Of a stretch of 64,000 nt of DNA, positions 34,061 to 43,542 are shown piece after piece. Numbering within the stretch: position 1 is the stretch's first letter; every line of letters begins with the position of its first letter. Source of the stretch: Lachnospiraceae bacterium (GTDB taxonomy: Bacteria > Bacillota > Clostridia > Lachnospirales > Lachnospiraceae). The notes under the pieces are model-generated. The model saw only the letters and a program-made list of their open reading frames with translations, was not told where the DNA came from and ran no database searches. The position numbers were made by a program, and so were the translations under genes. The stretch spans positions 1 through 64,000 of the forward strand of contig JAFTPO010000001.1 of assembly GCA_017463225.1 (NCBI GenBank), in the 5' to 3' direction.

Positions 34061-34082
34061 ACCTTTTTGAAACCTGTTTCCA

Positions 34083-34112
34083 TTGACAAGAAAAAACAAG
34101 ATTTGATATAAT
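34083..34112 (+). promoter_or_regulatory. Strong promoter upstream of the rmlD-like/symporter operon
   Basis: A perfect TTGACA (34083-34088), an 18-nt spacer and a perfect TATAAT (34107-34112). Transcription should start near 34119, immediately before a terminator hairpin. Confidence 0.75.
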
Positions 34113-34122
34113 AAATTAATTG

Positions 34123-34160
34123 AAGAGCAACTTAAATAGCATAAGTTGCTCTTTTCTTTT
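34123..34160 (+). terminator. Leader terminator directly after the promoter
   Basis: AAGAGCAACTTA and TAAGTTGCTCTT form a 12-bp stem followed by TTCTTTTT. It ends the YwmB-like transcript. Because it starts about 4 nt downstream of the predicted start of the strong promoter, it could also attenuate that promoter. Confidence 0.75.
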
Positions 34161-34209
34161 TACATTTAAAAATCTATGTATCAAAAGTAAAATCAGGAGG
34201 GTTAATTTA

Positions 34210-35055
34210 ATGTTAAAGGTGTGGATTACAGGTGCTTCGGGCCATGTGGGTTCGGCACTAAACAAGCTGCTTGACACAAGTAAGTATCAGCTTCTTAACA
34301 CAGACAAGGAGGATATTGATGTTACAGATTTAGAGCAGGTAACTCATTATGCCCGTCTTCACAGACCGGACGTGGTTATTAACTGTGCATCTCTTACAGA
34401 TGTTAAGTACTGTGAGGAGCATGTGGATGAGGCTTATAATGTTAATGCATTAGGTGTAAGAAATGTTGCGGCAGCAGTGGAGGAGATAAGCGGAAAGCTT
34501 ATACATATGTCTACTGATGACGTATTTTGTGCAAATTCTTCAAGACCTTACAATGAGTTTGACAAGACACATCCAAAGAGTATCTATGGTAAGTCTAAGG
34601 AGGCTGGTGAGAGATTTGTAAGTCAGCTGTGTAAGAGATTTGTTATAATCAGAAGCTCATGGACCTATGGTATAGGAAAGGATTTCGTGGATGAGTTGCT
34701 TGGTGCTGTGGGTAAGGAAGAGGAATTTTTAGTAGCTGAGAACAGATACGGTGTGCCTACCTCATGTAAGGAGCTAGCAAAGGTTATCAGATATTTTATA
34801 GATAATGACGAATATGGTTTATATCACGCAGTTTGTAAGGGAAGCTGTAACAGATATGAGTATGCTCAGGCAATACTTGAGTATACCGGAAATACAGACA
34901 AGCTAAAGCTGGTACCGGTTGAAAAGCACGACGTTCTTCGTCCTGATTATTGTGTGCTTGATAATATGATGCTTAGATTATCAGGAATCGAGGAGCCTGC
35001 AGAGTGGAGAGTGGCTCTTAAGGAGTATCTTGAAGAGACAGGAGGGCTTGAGTAA
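34210..35055 (+). CDS. RmlD-type NAD(P)-dependent sugar reductase
   Basis: A 281-residue short-chain dehydrogenase/reductase. VWITGASGHVGSALNKLL (about 4-21) is the Rossmann motif, STDDVF follows, and the catalytic Tyr-Lys pair is YGKSK (about 118-122). The closest well-known family is dTDP-4-dehydrorhamnose reductase (RmlD). No other rhamnose genes are nearby, so the sugar substrate is open. The start at 34210 follows AGGAGG. Its stop overlaps the next start codon (TAATG), so it is co-translated with the symporter. Confidence 0.85.
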   Translation: MLKVWITGASGHVGSALNKLLDTSKYQLLNTDKEDIDVTDLEQVTHYARLHRPDVVINCASLTDVKYCEEHVDEAYNVNALGVRNVAAAVEEISGKLIHMSTDDVFCANSSRPYNEFDKTHPKSIYGKSKEAGERFVSQLCKRFVIIRSSWTYGIGKDFVDELLGAVGKEEEFLVAENRYGVPTSCKELAKVIRYFIDNDEYGLYHAVCKGSCNRYEYAQAILEYTGNTDKLKLVPVEKHDVLRPDYCVLDNMMLRLSGIEEPAEWRVALKEYLEETGGLE

Positions 35056-36365
35056 TGTCAGATAAAAAGATTAATGTTGAAGGTAATGAGAAGAAGGGCA
35101 TAGGTCTTTCCACTAAAATATTTATAGCCCTTATAGTTGGTGCACTTGTGGGTGTAGCAATTCATTATGTTATGCCGGATGTAACTATAGGTGATGGAAC
35201 AAGCTTAAAGAATGACATTATTATAGAAGGTGTTTTCTATGTAGTTGGACAGGGCTTTATCCGACTTATGCAGATGCTTGTAGTACCTCTTGTATTCTGC
35301 TCATTGGTATGTGGTGCCATGGCAATCGGAGATACTAAGACACTGGGTAAGGTTGGTGTAAAGACTATAGTATTTTACATTGCAACTACAGCTCTTGCGG
35401 TAACCATAGCGCTTTCCGTGGCTTATCTTATTAATCCGGGTATCGGTCTTGATATGGATTCTATTCAGAAGGGAACAGTATCTAATACAGATAGTGGAAC
35501 AAGTATAGTAGATACATTGCTTAATATTATACCTAAGAATCCTATTGGTGCTATGGCAAGTGGAGACATGCTTCCTATAATTGTGTTTGCTCTTTTTGTA
35601 GGAATTATGCTTGCTAAGCTTGGTAGTAAGGCTAGCACAGTGGCTACATTTTTCAGCCAGTTTAATGATGTAATGATGGAGATGACTATGGCTATTATGA
35701 AGATAGCTCCTATCGGAGTGTTCTGTCTCATAGCCAGAACCTTTGCAAACTTAGGCTTCTCAGCCTTCCAGCCTATGCTTAAGTATATGGGAAGTGTAAT
35801 TTTAGCACTTTGCTTACAGTGTTTTGTAATATACCAGATTTTACTCTTTATATTTACAAGATTAAATCCACTAAAGTTTATCAAGAAATTCCTTCCGGTT
35901 ATGGGCTTTGCATTCTCAACAGCAACTTCAAATGCAACCATACCTATGTCAATTGATACTCTTGATAAAAAGATGGGTGTATCTAAGAGAATTTCATCAT
36001 TTACCATACCACTTGGAGCTACCATCAACATGGATGGAACATCTATCATGCAGGGTGTTGCGGTAGTATTTATCGCCCAGGCATATGGCATAGACCTTAC
36101 TCTTGGCAACCTGGCAACGGTAGTACTTACAGCAACTATCGCCTCAATCGGAACTGCGGGAGTTCCTAGTGTTGGACTTGTAACTCTTGCCATGGTGCTT
36201 AACTCAGTTGGTCTTCCAACAGAGGGTATCGCACTTATCATGGGTATTGATAGAATCCTTGATATGCTGAGAACTGCGGTAAATATTACCGGTGATGCGG
36301 TTTGTACAACCATTGTTGCTAAACAGGAGGGTGCACTGGATAAGGAAGTGTTTAATCGGGGGTAA
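35055..36365 (+). CDS. Dicarboxylate/amino acid:cation symporter (DAACS family)
   Basis: A 436-residue inner-membrane transporter of the GltP/DctA/SstT group, importing glutamate, aspartate, serine/threonine or dicarboxylates with Na+ or H+. About eight membrane helices and two re-entrant loops are expected. Family hallmarks visible are the serine-rich FAFSTATSNATIPMS (hairpin 1 region), NMDGTSIMQGVAVVFIAQ (helix 7) and GIDRILDMLRTAVNITGDAVCTTIVA (helix 8). It is coupled to the reductase gene by TAATG and ended by a strong terminator. Confidence 0.93.
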   Translation: MSDKKINVEGNEKKGIGLSTKIFIALIVGALVGVAIHYVMPDVTIGDGTSLKNDIIIEGVFYVVGQGFIRLMQMLVVPLVFCSLVCGAMAIGDTKTLGKVGVKTIVFYIATTALAVTIALSVAYLINPGIGLDMDSIQKGTVSNTDSGTSIVDTLLNIIPKNPIGAMASGDMLPIIVFALFVGIMLAKLGSKASTVATFFSQFNDVMMEMTMAIMKIAPIGVFCLIARTFANLGFSAFQPMLKYMGSVILALCLQCFVIYQILLFIFTRLNPLKFIKKFLPVMGFAFSTATSNATIPMSIDTLDKKMGVSKRISSFTIPLGATINMDGTSIMQGVAVVFIAQAYGIDLTLGNLATVVLTATIASIGTAGVPSVGLVTLAMVLNSVGLPTEGIALIMGIDRILDMLRTAVNITGDAVCTTIVAKQEGALDKEVFNRG

Positions 36366-36388
36366 GATAACTTAATAATTTACGATGT

Positions 36389-36431
36389 AGGAGCTCTTGC
36401 TTTAGGTAAAACCTAAGGCAGGAGCTTTTTT
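36389..36431 (+). terminator. Terminator after the symporter gene
   Basis: AGCTCTTGCTTTAGGT and ACCTAAGGCAGGAGCT pair as a long, slightly imperfect stem followed by six T residues. Confidence 0.88.
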
Positions 36432-36587
36432 AAACTATTGGTTAAGTGAAATACCTCGTTGTTATAACTATAATTATGATTAGGAGACTATCCTTAGGGA
36501 TAAAGGTGCGTTTATTACACTTACTGATTAGTAAAGTAAAAGAGGATGGTTTGAGTAATTTATAGTTTGATTAAGGGGGTATGGATT

Positions 36588-39500
36588 ATGAATAAGAATG
36601 ATACAGCAATACATAAGGACATAAATATCGGAGCATATGTGCAGTACTCAGTTGTACACGGAGAGGATAAGGCTGACAATACCAAGCTAAAGGGTGAGAT
36701 TGAAGAGCTTAGTATGGATTGGAATGATGTACTTGTACAGGATGGACTTGAATTGGACCAGGTAGAGGACGTGGCAGATGCTCTTATTATGTCTCTTGCG
36801 AACAAGGCTAAGGTAGATATAGAGTATATGTCCATGCTTACTGGGAAGGATATGAGGGATATAATCAGCGAGCTTAAGGGTTCCATATACCAAAATCCTG
36901 CTACCTGGGAGAAGTGTTATTACAAGGGGTGGGAGACTGCGGAGGAGTATCTGTCAGGAAACCTTATGCGTAAGCTTAATGCGGCATGGGAGGCTGATGA
37001 GGAATTTCCCGGATATTTTGAGGATAATATTGAGGCATTGCAGCAGGCTATGCCCAAGCAGCTTACCTCAAAGGATATTTATGTAACCTTGGGCTCTCCA
37101 TGGGTTCCTACAGATGTTATAGATTCTTTTATTAACTACTTGTTAGGTGGGAGACTATACGGCTCCATTGGTACAAGGCATGATGAAGCTACAGGAACCT
37201 GGGAGATACCAAATAAAGGCTTGATAAACTACAGATTTTATGTGGCAACACAGCAGACCTACGGAACAAGACGTATAGATGCCATGAATATATTAGAGAG
37301 AACTCTCAATATGAAGTCGGTGGTAGTCACAGATGAGAAGCCTTGCAAGGATACTAAGTCGGGCTATACCAGAGTTATTAACCATGATGAGACTGCTCTG
37401 GCCCTCGAGAAGCAAAAGCTTCTTGTGACCACCTTCCAGCAGTGGATATGGAGGGACAAGAGGAGAAAGGCTAGGCTTGAAGCTATATACGAGGAGCGAT
37501 ATAGTTGCGTCAAGAGAAGAAAGTTTGATGGCTCTTTTTTAAAGTTTCCAGGGCTCAGTGACCAGGTGGAGTTATTTCCTTATCAAAAGGATGCAACTGC
37601 CAGAATCCTTTTTTCTCCAAACACTCTTCTTGCACATGATGTGGGTTCCGGTAAGACCTTTATTATGATAGCTGCAGGTATGGAGCTTAAGCGTATGGGA
37701 CTTTCCAAGAAAAATCTTTATGTGGTGCCAAACAATATTGTAGGTCAGTGGAGGGATATTTTCTTAAAAATGTATCCAAATGCTAAGGTGATGACTGTAG
37801 AGCCAAAGAGCTTTAAGCCGGACAAACGACAGCAGGTTTTAAAGACTATTAGTCAGGGAGACTTTGATGGAATCATTATGGCATACAGTTGTTTTGAGAT
37901 GATTCCTTTGTCTAAGCAGTTCCACATGGATGAGCTTATTGACACCCGAGATCAGCTTCGTAAGCTTACTGCTGACTTCGGAAAGAGAACAGGAAGACTT
38001 ACTAGAAAGATTGACGAGATTAATAAGAAGCTGGCGGAGCTTACTGTAAAGGAGAAGGATAGTGACGACTGTGTTTACTTTGATGAGCTGGGTATAACCA
38101 GAATGTTTGTGGATGAGGCTCATAATTTCAAGAATCTTCCTATAGACACTAAGGCAGACCATGTACTGGGCATTAGTGCAAGAGGGTCTAAAAAGTGTAA
38201 GGATATGCTTGATAAGGTGCATATGATACAGCGACTCAATGATGGTGGTGGCGTGGTTATGGCTACAGGAACACCTATTACTAATTCCATCACAGATGTA
38301 TTTGCCATGCAGCTATATCTTCAAAGTGGCGAGCTTTCTATGCTTGACCTTCAGAGCTTTGATAGCTGGCTTGGTATGTTCGCAGAGAGAGCTACAGATT
38401 TTGAGATTGATGTGGACACGAATTCATATCGTATGGCCACTAGATTTAAGAGGTTCCACAATCTGCCTGAGCTTACGGGCATGCTTTCTTATATAGCAGA
38501 TTTTCATCAGCTTGATCCTACTGCTGATTTGCCTGAGTTTGATGGCTATAGTGATAGTCTTATACGCAAGACCTCAGGTCTATCCAACTATTTGGATAAG
38601 ATATCCAAGAGAGCGGACGCCATTAGAAATGGTAGGGTTAGGAAATCCGTTGACAATATGCTTAAGATTACCACCGATGGAAGAAAGGCTGCTTTAGACC
38701 TTAGATTGGTGGATAGCAGAGCAGGATTTTCCACAAGCTCTAAGGTGTATGGCTGTGCTGCAAATGTGTACAAGCTATATGCCCAGTCTGATAGTGTGAA
38801 AGGTACACAGTTAGTGTTCTGCGATAATTCCACACCGAAGAAGGACTTTAATATGTACGATGAGCTTAAAACCCTATTGGTCAATATGGGTATTCCTGAG
38901 GAGGAGATAGCCTTCGTGCATGATGCCGACACCGAGGCTAGAAGAAAGAAGCTATTCGGTGAGATAAATAAAGGAACTCTAAGAGTCCTGATTGGCTCAA
39001 CGCTTAAGCTGGGTATGGGTGTAAATGTTCAGGACAAGCTAGTTGCTATTCATCATTTAGATGTACCTTGGAGACCTGCAGATATGACTCAGAGAGAGGG
39101 CCGTATCCTAAGACAGGGAAATACCAACCCTAAGGTTTACATCTTTAGATATATAACCGAGGGAAGCTTCGATGCCTATTCATGGCAGCTACTTGAGACT
39201 AAGCAGCGATTTATAACTGACCTTCTTTCAGGTTCCTTGGAAGAGAGAAGTGGCTCCGATGTGGAGGGTACAGTGTTAGATTATGCCGAGGTTAAGGCGC
39301 TTGCAGTGGGAAATCCTTTGGTAAAGCAGCGAGTGGAGACTGCAAATGAGCTTAACAGATTAAAATGCCTTAGAGCAAGATTCATCGAAAACCATATTAA
39401 TATGGAGAGAGAGTTGCTTGAGCTTCCTGATAAGATACTTAAGCAGGAGCAGCTTGTGAATGGATGCGCTGCGGACATTGAGATTTACAACCAGCTTAAG

Positions 39501-39914
39501 AACAGCTTGGATAAGGAAGCTCGCAAGGATATTCGAGTTAAATTACATCAGGTTATTTTAGATAATGTACTTAGCCTTACGGAACGAGAGCTTCTGACCT
39601 ATAAGGGCTTTAGAGTAATTCTACCTGCAAATATGACTATGGAAAAGCCTTATATCTGGCTTAAGAATAACTGTAGATATAAGGTTGAGATTGGAGACAG
39701 TGAGGTAGGTGCCTTAGTAAGAGTAGACAACTTCCTTGATGGTTTAGAGGAGGAGAAAGCTAAGTATATTGATGGACTTAAGCTGCTTGAAAAGAGGCAG
39801 CAGGATCTTAAGCTAGAGGTTCTTAAGACCGAGAATTATGGACATAGAATCAAGAAATGTCAGGATAGACTTAAGGATTTAGATGAGAGATTAGGGGTGA
39901 ATAAGGATGAGTAG
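36588..39914 (+). CDS. Large SNF2-type helicase (COG4646-like), stand-alone
   Basis: A 1108-residue cytoplasmic protein. A family-specific N-terminal region (about 1-320) contains PKQLTSKDIYVTLGSPWVP. The first RecA-like lobe has Walker A HDVGSGKT (350-357), motif II D509-E-A-H512 and motif III MATGTPITNS (about 557). The second lobe ends with STLKLGMGVNVQDKL and the arginine-finger motif QREGRILRQGN (about 835-845). The last 260 residues are helical and charged. Such helicases are usually fused to or paired with N6-adenine methylases on conjugative elements or phages (DarB-like); no methylase is present here. The start at 36588 follows AAGGGGG. It overlaps the next gene by 8 nt. Confidence 0.88.
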   Translation: MNKNDTAIHKDINIGAYVQYSVVHGEDKADNTKLKGEIEELSMDWNDVLVQDGLELDQVEDVADALIMSLANKAKVDIEYMSMLTGKDMRDIISELKGSIYQNPATWEKCYYKGWETAEEYLSGNLMRKLNAAWEADEEFPGYFEDNIEALQQAMPKQLTSKDIYVTLGSPWVPTDVIDSFINYLLGGRLYGSIGTRHDEATGTWEIPNKGLINYRFYVATQQTYGTRRIDAMNILERTLNMKSVVVTDEKPCKDTKSGYTRVINHDETALALEKQKLLVTTFQQWIWRDKRRKARLEAIYEERYSCVKRRKFDGSFLKFPGLSDQVELFPYQKDATARILFSPNTLLAHDVGSGKTFIMIAAGMELKRMGLSKKNLYVVPNNIVGQWRDIFLKMYPNAKVMTVEPKSFKPDKRQQVLKTISQGDFDGIIMAYSCFEMIPLSKQFHMDELIDTRDQLRKLTADFGKRTGRLTRKIDEINKKLAELTVKEKDSDDCVYFDELGITRMFVDEAHNFKNLPIDTKADHVLGISARGSKKCKDMLDKVHMIQRLNDGGGVVMATGTPITNSITDVFAMQLYLQSGELSMLDLQSFDSWLGMFAERATDFEIDVDTNSYRMATRFKRFHNLPELTGMLSYIADFHQLDPTADLPEFDGYSDSLIRKTSGLSNYLDKISKRADAIRNGRVRKSVDNMLKITTDGRKAALDLRLVDSRAGFSTSSKVYGCAANVYKLYAQSDSVKGTQLVFCDNSTPKKDFNMYDELKTLLVNMGIPEEEIAFVHDADTEARRKKLFGEINKGTLRVLIGSTLKLGMGVNVQDKLVAIHHLDVPWRPADMTQREGRILRQGNTNPKVYIFRYITEGSFDAYSWQLLETKQRFITDLLSGSLEERSGSDVEGTVLDYAEVKALAVGNPLVKQRVETANELNRLKCLRARFIENHINMERELLELPDKILKQEQLVNGCAADIEIYNQLKNSLDKEARKDIRVKLHQVILDNVLSLTERELLTYKGFRVILPANMTMEKPYIWLKNNCRYKVEIGDSEVGALVRVDNFLDGLEEEKAKYIDGLKLLEKRQQDLKLEVLKTENYGHRIKKCQDRLKDLDERLGVNKDE

Positions 39915-41025
39915 AGATGTAAGTTTAGCAAATATTCCTACTATGAATGTAGGAGGCGTAGTAGATCAGCTTAGAGATATGTATAGTCCTGTTATCAGGT
40001 CGGGATATTCTATGAGATTATTACCTTCGGTTATGCTTTGGGGTCCACCGGGAGTTGGAAAGTCCCAGGCGATAAGACAGCTTGCCAAGGAGCTTGAGCT
40101 TGACACAGAGAAGAAGGTTAATGTCACAGATGTGAGATTATTACTCTTTAATCCTATCGACCTTAGAGGTATACCTACCGCCAATGAGGATAAGACTTTG
40201 GCAGTATGGCTTAAGCCTAAAATATTTCAGATGGATGAGGCAGATGATGTGGTCAACATACTCTTTTTAGACGAGATATCTGCAGCTCCGCAGTCTGTTC
40301 AGGCCGCAGCCTATCAGATTACATTAGATAGGACAGTGGGAGAGCATAAGCTTCCGGACAACTGTATAGTTATCGCTGCCGGTAACAGAACCACTGATAA
40401 GTCAGTGGCATATAAGATGCCAAAGGCCTTGGCTAACAGACTTATGCATATTCAGGTAGAGGGTAGCTTTGAGGTTTGGAAGCAGTGGGCAGTGAGAAAT
40501 GGCATCAATAAGAAGGTTTTAGGATTTTTATCCTTCAGACAAAACTACCTTATGAACTTTGATGCTGCTACAGAGGATCTTGCCTTTGCCACACCTCGTT
40601 CATGGGAGATGGTAAGCAATATTCTTACTCTGGTAAATGATGATGTGGAGACTATGTATCCAATGATATCAGGACTTGTGGGCACAGGGGTTGCTGTAGA
40701 ATTTAGCACATGGGCTAAGGTGTTTGATGAGCTTCCAAATATAGAGGATATATTTTCAGGTAAGAATCCTAAGCTACCGGGAAACACCGATGCATTGTAT
40801 GCCCTTACCGCGGCTATGATAACTTATGCCAGAGAGCATAAGAATGATATGGAGGCTATAGGTAATTCCATAGCTTATGCAGATAGGATGCCACCGGATT
40901 TTTCAGCTGTAGTGTTAAAGGATTATGTCTACTTGGAGAAGGACTATAGTCTAAAGCTGATGAAGCTGCCACAGTATAACAAATGGATTCGTGAGAAGGG
41001 GAGATTGATAAATGGACATGTCTAG
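39907..41025 (+). CDS. MoxR-family AAA+ ATPase
   Basis: A 372-residue AAA+ protein. Walker A is GPPGVGKS (46-53), Walker B is LFLDE (D122, E123), and the sensor 1-like segment CIVIAAGNRTTD follows. The fragment KMPKALANRLMHIQVE matches MoxR ATPases, including the arginine-bearing region. MoxR proteins form rings that activate partner VWA-domain proteins, and the next gene codes for exactly such a partner. Both ends overlap neighbours (8 nt with the helicase, 14 nt with the VWA gene), so the three are made together. Confidence 0.9.
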   Translation: MSRDVSLANIPTMNVGGVVDQLRDMYSPVIRSGYSMRLLPSVMLWGPPGVGKSQAIRQLAKELELDTEKKVNVTDVRLLLFNPIDLRGIPTANEDKTLAVWLKPKIFQMDEADDVVNILFLDEISAAPQSVQAAAYQITLDRTVGEHKLPDNCIVIAAGNRTTDKSVAYKMPKALANRLMHIQVEGSFEVWKQWAVRNGINKKVLGFLSFRQNYLMNFDAATEDLAFATPRSWEMVSNILTLVNDDVETMYPMISGLVGTGVAVEFSTWAKVFDELPNIEDIFSGKNPKLPGNTDALYALTAAMITYAREHKNDMEAIGNSIAYADRMPPDFSAVVLKDYVYLEKDYSLKLMKLPQYNKWIREKGRLINGHV

Positions 41026-42256
41026 GGAGAAGACAAATGAATATGTTAAAAGACTGCTATTGTCCAGGATGCGACTGCTAAGTAATCACGGTTTTTATGG
41101 GCTTTTGCTTATGCATATGAAGTTTGCTATAGATGATAGTTTTGAGACTGCGGCAACCAATGGGGAGAGAATATCGTTTAATCCTGAGTTTTTAGAGTCT
41201 TTAAGTGACAGAGAGTTGGACTTTATATTGATGCATGAGGTGCTTCACGTGGCTCTACAGCACTGCTTAAGAGTGGGTGATAAGGATAAGGAGCAATTTA
41301 ATATTGCCTGTGATATAGTGGTTAATTCCAATATATTAAAAGATAATGATATGAAGATTAGTAGTATCACTTTGTATGAGTATGGAGAGTCTATGCATCT
41401 TGCACCTGATGGGAAGGAGGGCTATAACTATACCGCAGAGCAGGTGTATGGTATGATAGGCGCGGCCATGGGAAACAAGTGTAACGATAATCAGAGTCTT
41501 AAGGAAAATGTCATATACAATAAGGATGGAAAGGGGCAGTCTGCTACCTGGGATGACCACTCCCAGTGGGGCAGTACAGCTGGTAATAATAAGCTCAAGG
41601 AAATCTGGACAAAGAGATTAATGGATGCGGCTGAAGCCATATCCATTAAAGATCCTAGCAATAGTAGGGGTCTGTTGCCTTTGTGTGTTCAAAGACTTAT
41701 AAAGGAGCTTACGAATCCTCAGACAGATTGGCGTACAATACTCAATGAATTCGTTCAGGAGGAGATTTGTGATTATTCCTTTTCACCACCTGATAGAAGA
41801 TTTGTAGATTCACCATTTTTCCTTCCTGATTTTAACGAGAAGGAGGATAGGGTGGAGGATATCCTGTTTATGATAGATACCTCAGCCTCTATGTCTGATG
41901 ATATGATAGCCTTGGCATATTCTGAGGTTAAGGGTGCCATAGACCAGTTTGATGGAAAGCTAAAAGGATGGTTAGGTTTCTTCGACGCAGCAGTTACAGA
42001 GCCTGTGGAATTCGTAGATGAGGAAAGTCTTCTAAGTATTCTTCCCAGAGGAGGTGGAGGAACAAGCTTTCACGTGATATTTGATTATGTGAAAGAGTTT
42101 ATGAGCGACAAAAAGCCTGCCAGCATAGTAATACTTACAGATGGCTATGCTCCATGGCCTGATGAGTCTGACGCGGATGATATACCTGTATTGTGGATTA
42201 TTAATAATGAAGAGACAAATCCTCCATGGGGCAAGGTGGCAAGATTAAGGGTGTAA
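41012..42256 (+). CDS. VWA-domain protein with HExxH metallopeptidase-like N-terminus (COG3864/DUF2201-like)
   Basis: A 414-residue protein. The N-terminal domain carries H75-E-V-L-H79-VALQ-H84, a zinc-peptidase signature with a third histidine. The C-terminal domain is von Willebrand A-like with an intact MIDAS motif D289-T-S291-A-S293 and the strand-end ILTDGYAPWPDE. This architecture, typical of the predicted metal-dependent peptidase group COG3864, is known as the partner of MoxR ATPases. Whether it cleaves protein is not shown. It closes the three-gene operon and is followed by a terminator. Confidence 0.88.
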   Translation: MDMSREKTNEYVKRLLLSRMRLLSNHGFYGLLLMHMKFAIDDSFETAATNGERISFNPEFLESLSDRELDFILMHEVLHVALQHCLRVGDKDKEQFNIACDIVVNSNILKDNDMKISSITLYEYGESMHLAPDGKEGYNYTAEQVYGMIGAAMGNKCNDNQSLKENVIYNKDGKGQSATWDDHSQWGSTAGNNKLKEIWTKRLMDAAEAISIKDPSNSRGLLPLCVQRLIKELTNPQTDWRTILNEFVQEEICDYSFSPPDRRFVDSPFFLPDFNEKEDRVEDILFMIDTSASMSDDMIALAYSEVKGAIDQFDGKLKGWLGFFDAAVTEPVEFVDEESLLSILPRGGGGTSFHVIFDYVKEFMSDKKPASIVILTDGYAPWPDESDADDIPVLWIINNEETNPPWGKVARLRV

Positions 42257-42263
42257 AAAATGC

Positions 42264-42307
42264 TAAGCAAATAAAGCATCTTACAGTGCTTTGTTTGCTT
42301 ATTTTTA
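42264..42307 (+). terminator. Terminator of the helicase-MoxR-VWA operon
   Basis: TAAGCAAA-TAAAGCA and TGCTTTG-TTTGCTTA pair around an 8-nt loop and are followed by TTTTTAT. Confidence 0.8.
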
Positions 42308-42399
42308 TAATAGTAAATTAATGGAACATTTGATATAATATATTGTATGTAGAATTGTGTGTTTCAATATGGCAAATTAGTCCACTATGGAGAAAGAAT

Positions 42400-43542
42400 A
42401 TGAAAGATATAAATGAAAAGTTTGACAAAGTAATAATAGGTGCAGGGCTCTATGGATTATATTCTGCGAATTTGTGTGGAAAAAATAAAGAACGGGTGTT
42501 GGTTTTAGAATGTGAATCTAATTCTTTTACAAGAGCTACATATATCAATCAAGCAAGAGTTCATCAGGGGTATCATTACCCTAGATCTATAGCAACAGCA
42601 GTGAAATCGGCTGGATATTTTACAAGGTTTTGTCAAGATTTCAGTTTTTGTATTAATAACGAATTTGATCAAATATATGCAACATCCAGTCAATTTTCTT
42701 GGACAGATGGGGAGCAATTCAAAGCCTTTTGTCATAATGCAGGAATTCCTTGCGAAGAGGTTAATGTTAATAAATATTTTAAGAATGATATGTGTGATGG
42801 GGCTTTTCTAACAAAAGAATACACGTATGATGCAAAAGTGTTAAATGGCTATTTTATAAATGAATTATAAAAATGTAGAAATGTTCAAATTAGATATAAT
42901 AGAAATATTGAAAGAATTGAAAAAGAGCAAGATCGGTTTATTATACATACAAGAGAAGGAGAAACAGTAGAAACTTCCTTTGTATTAAATACAACATATG
43001 CAAGTACAAATCAAGTATCACACATAGCAGGTTTTGATTCTATGAAGATAAAATATGAGCTATGCGAGATAATTCTATGTCGGGCAAATGAAAATCTTAA
43101 CAATATAGGATTTACGATTATGGATGGACCATTTTTTTCTGTTATGCCTTTTGGGAAAACAGGGCTTCATTCTTTGACATCGGTAACTTTTACACCACAT
43201 TCAACCAGTTATGAAGAATTTCCAACATTTAAGTGTCAGCAAAATAGTGGTGGATATTGTTCAAGTTTGAAATTAGGGAATTGTAATTTATGTGTGGCAA
43301 AACCACAAACAGCATATCCGTACATGAAGAATCTTAGCAGAAAGTATTTGTTGGATGAATATGATTTTGGGTATATTAAATCCCTATATTCAATGAAGCC
43401 TATATTACTTAGTTCAGAGATAGATGATTCACGACCAACAGTTGTAATAAAGTGGTCGGAGAAACCTACGTTTATATCTGTGCTATCAGGAAAAATTAAC
43501 ACAATTTATGATTTGGACGAGGTACTTATTGATGAAAAATAA
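42400..43542 (+). pseudogene. FAD-dependent oxidoreductase interrupted by one in-frame stop
   Basis: The frame from 42400 to 43542 codes for about 380 residues of a DAO-like FAD oxidoreductase. FDKVIIGAGLYGLYSANLC at the start is the FAD-binding motif. A single TAA at 42868-42870 interrupts it after residue 156, and the same frame continues without a shift to 43542 (KCRNVQIRYNRNIERIEKE follows). AAA to TAA is the simplest origin. The start is supported by GGAGAAAG. Its 3' end overlaps the next gene by 11 nt. In the island it probably acted in nucleotide-sugar or glycan modification. It may be inactive or a sequence error. Confidence 0.8.

Noticed and set aside
35465..36313. Long minus-strand frame inside the symporter gene
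   Set aside because: A mirror frame of a hydrophobic membrane protein; the plus strand carries all transporter motifs.
38239..38697. Extra genes inside the helicase
   Set aside because: Alternative frames within a strongly coding sequence; none has a family match.
36588..42256. Integrated conjugative element or prophage
   Set aside because: No integrase, relaxase, coupling protein, phage structural gene or flanking attachment repeats were seen around the helicase operon.
43042..43542. A separate small gene after the broken oxidoreductase
   Set aside because: It is in the same frame as the upstream half and has no ribosome site, so it is the second half of one gene.
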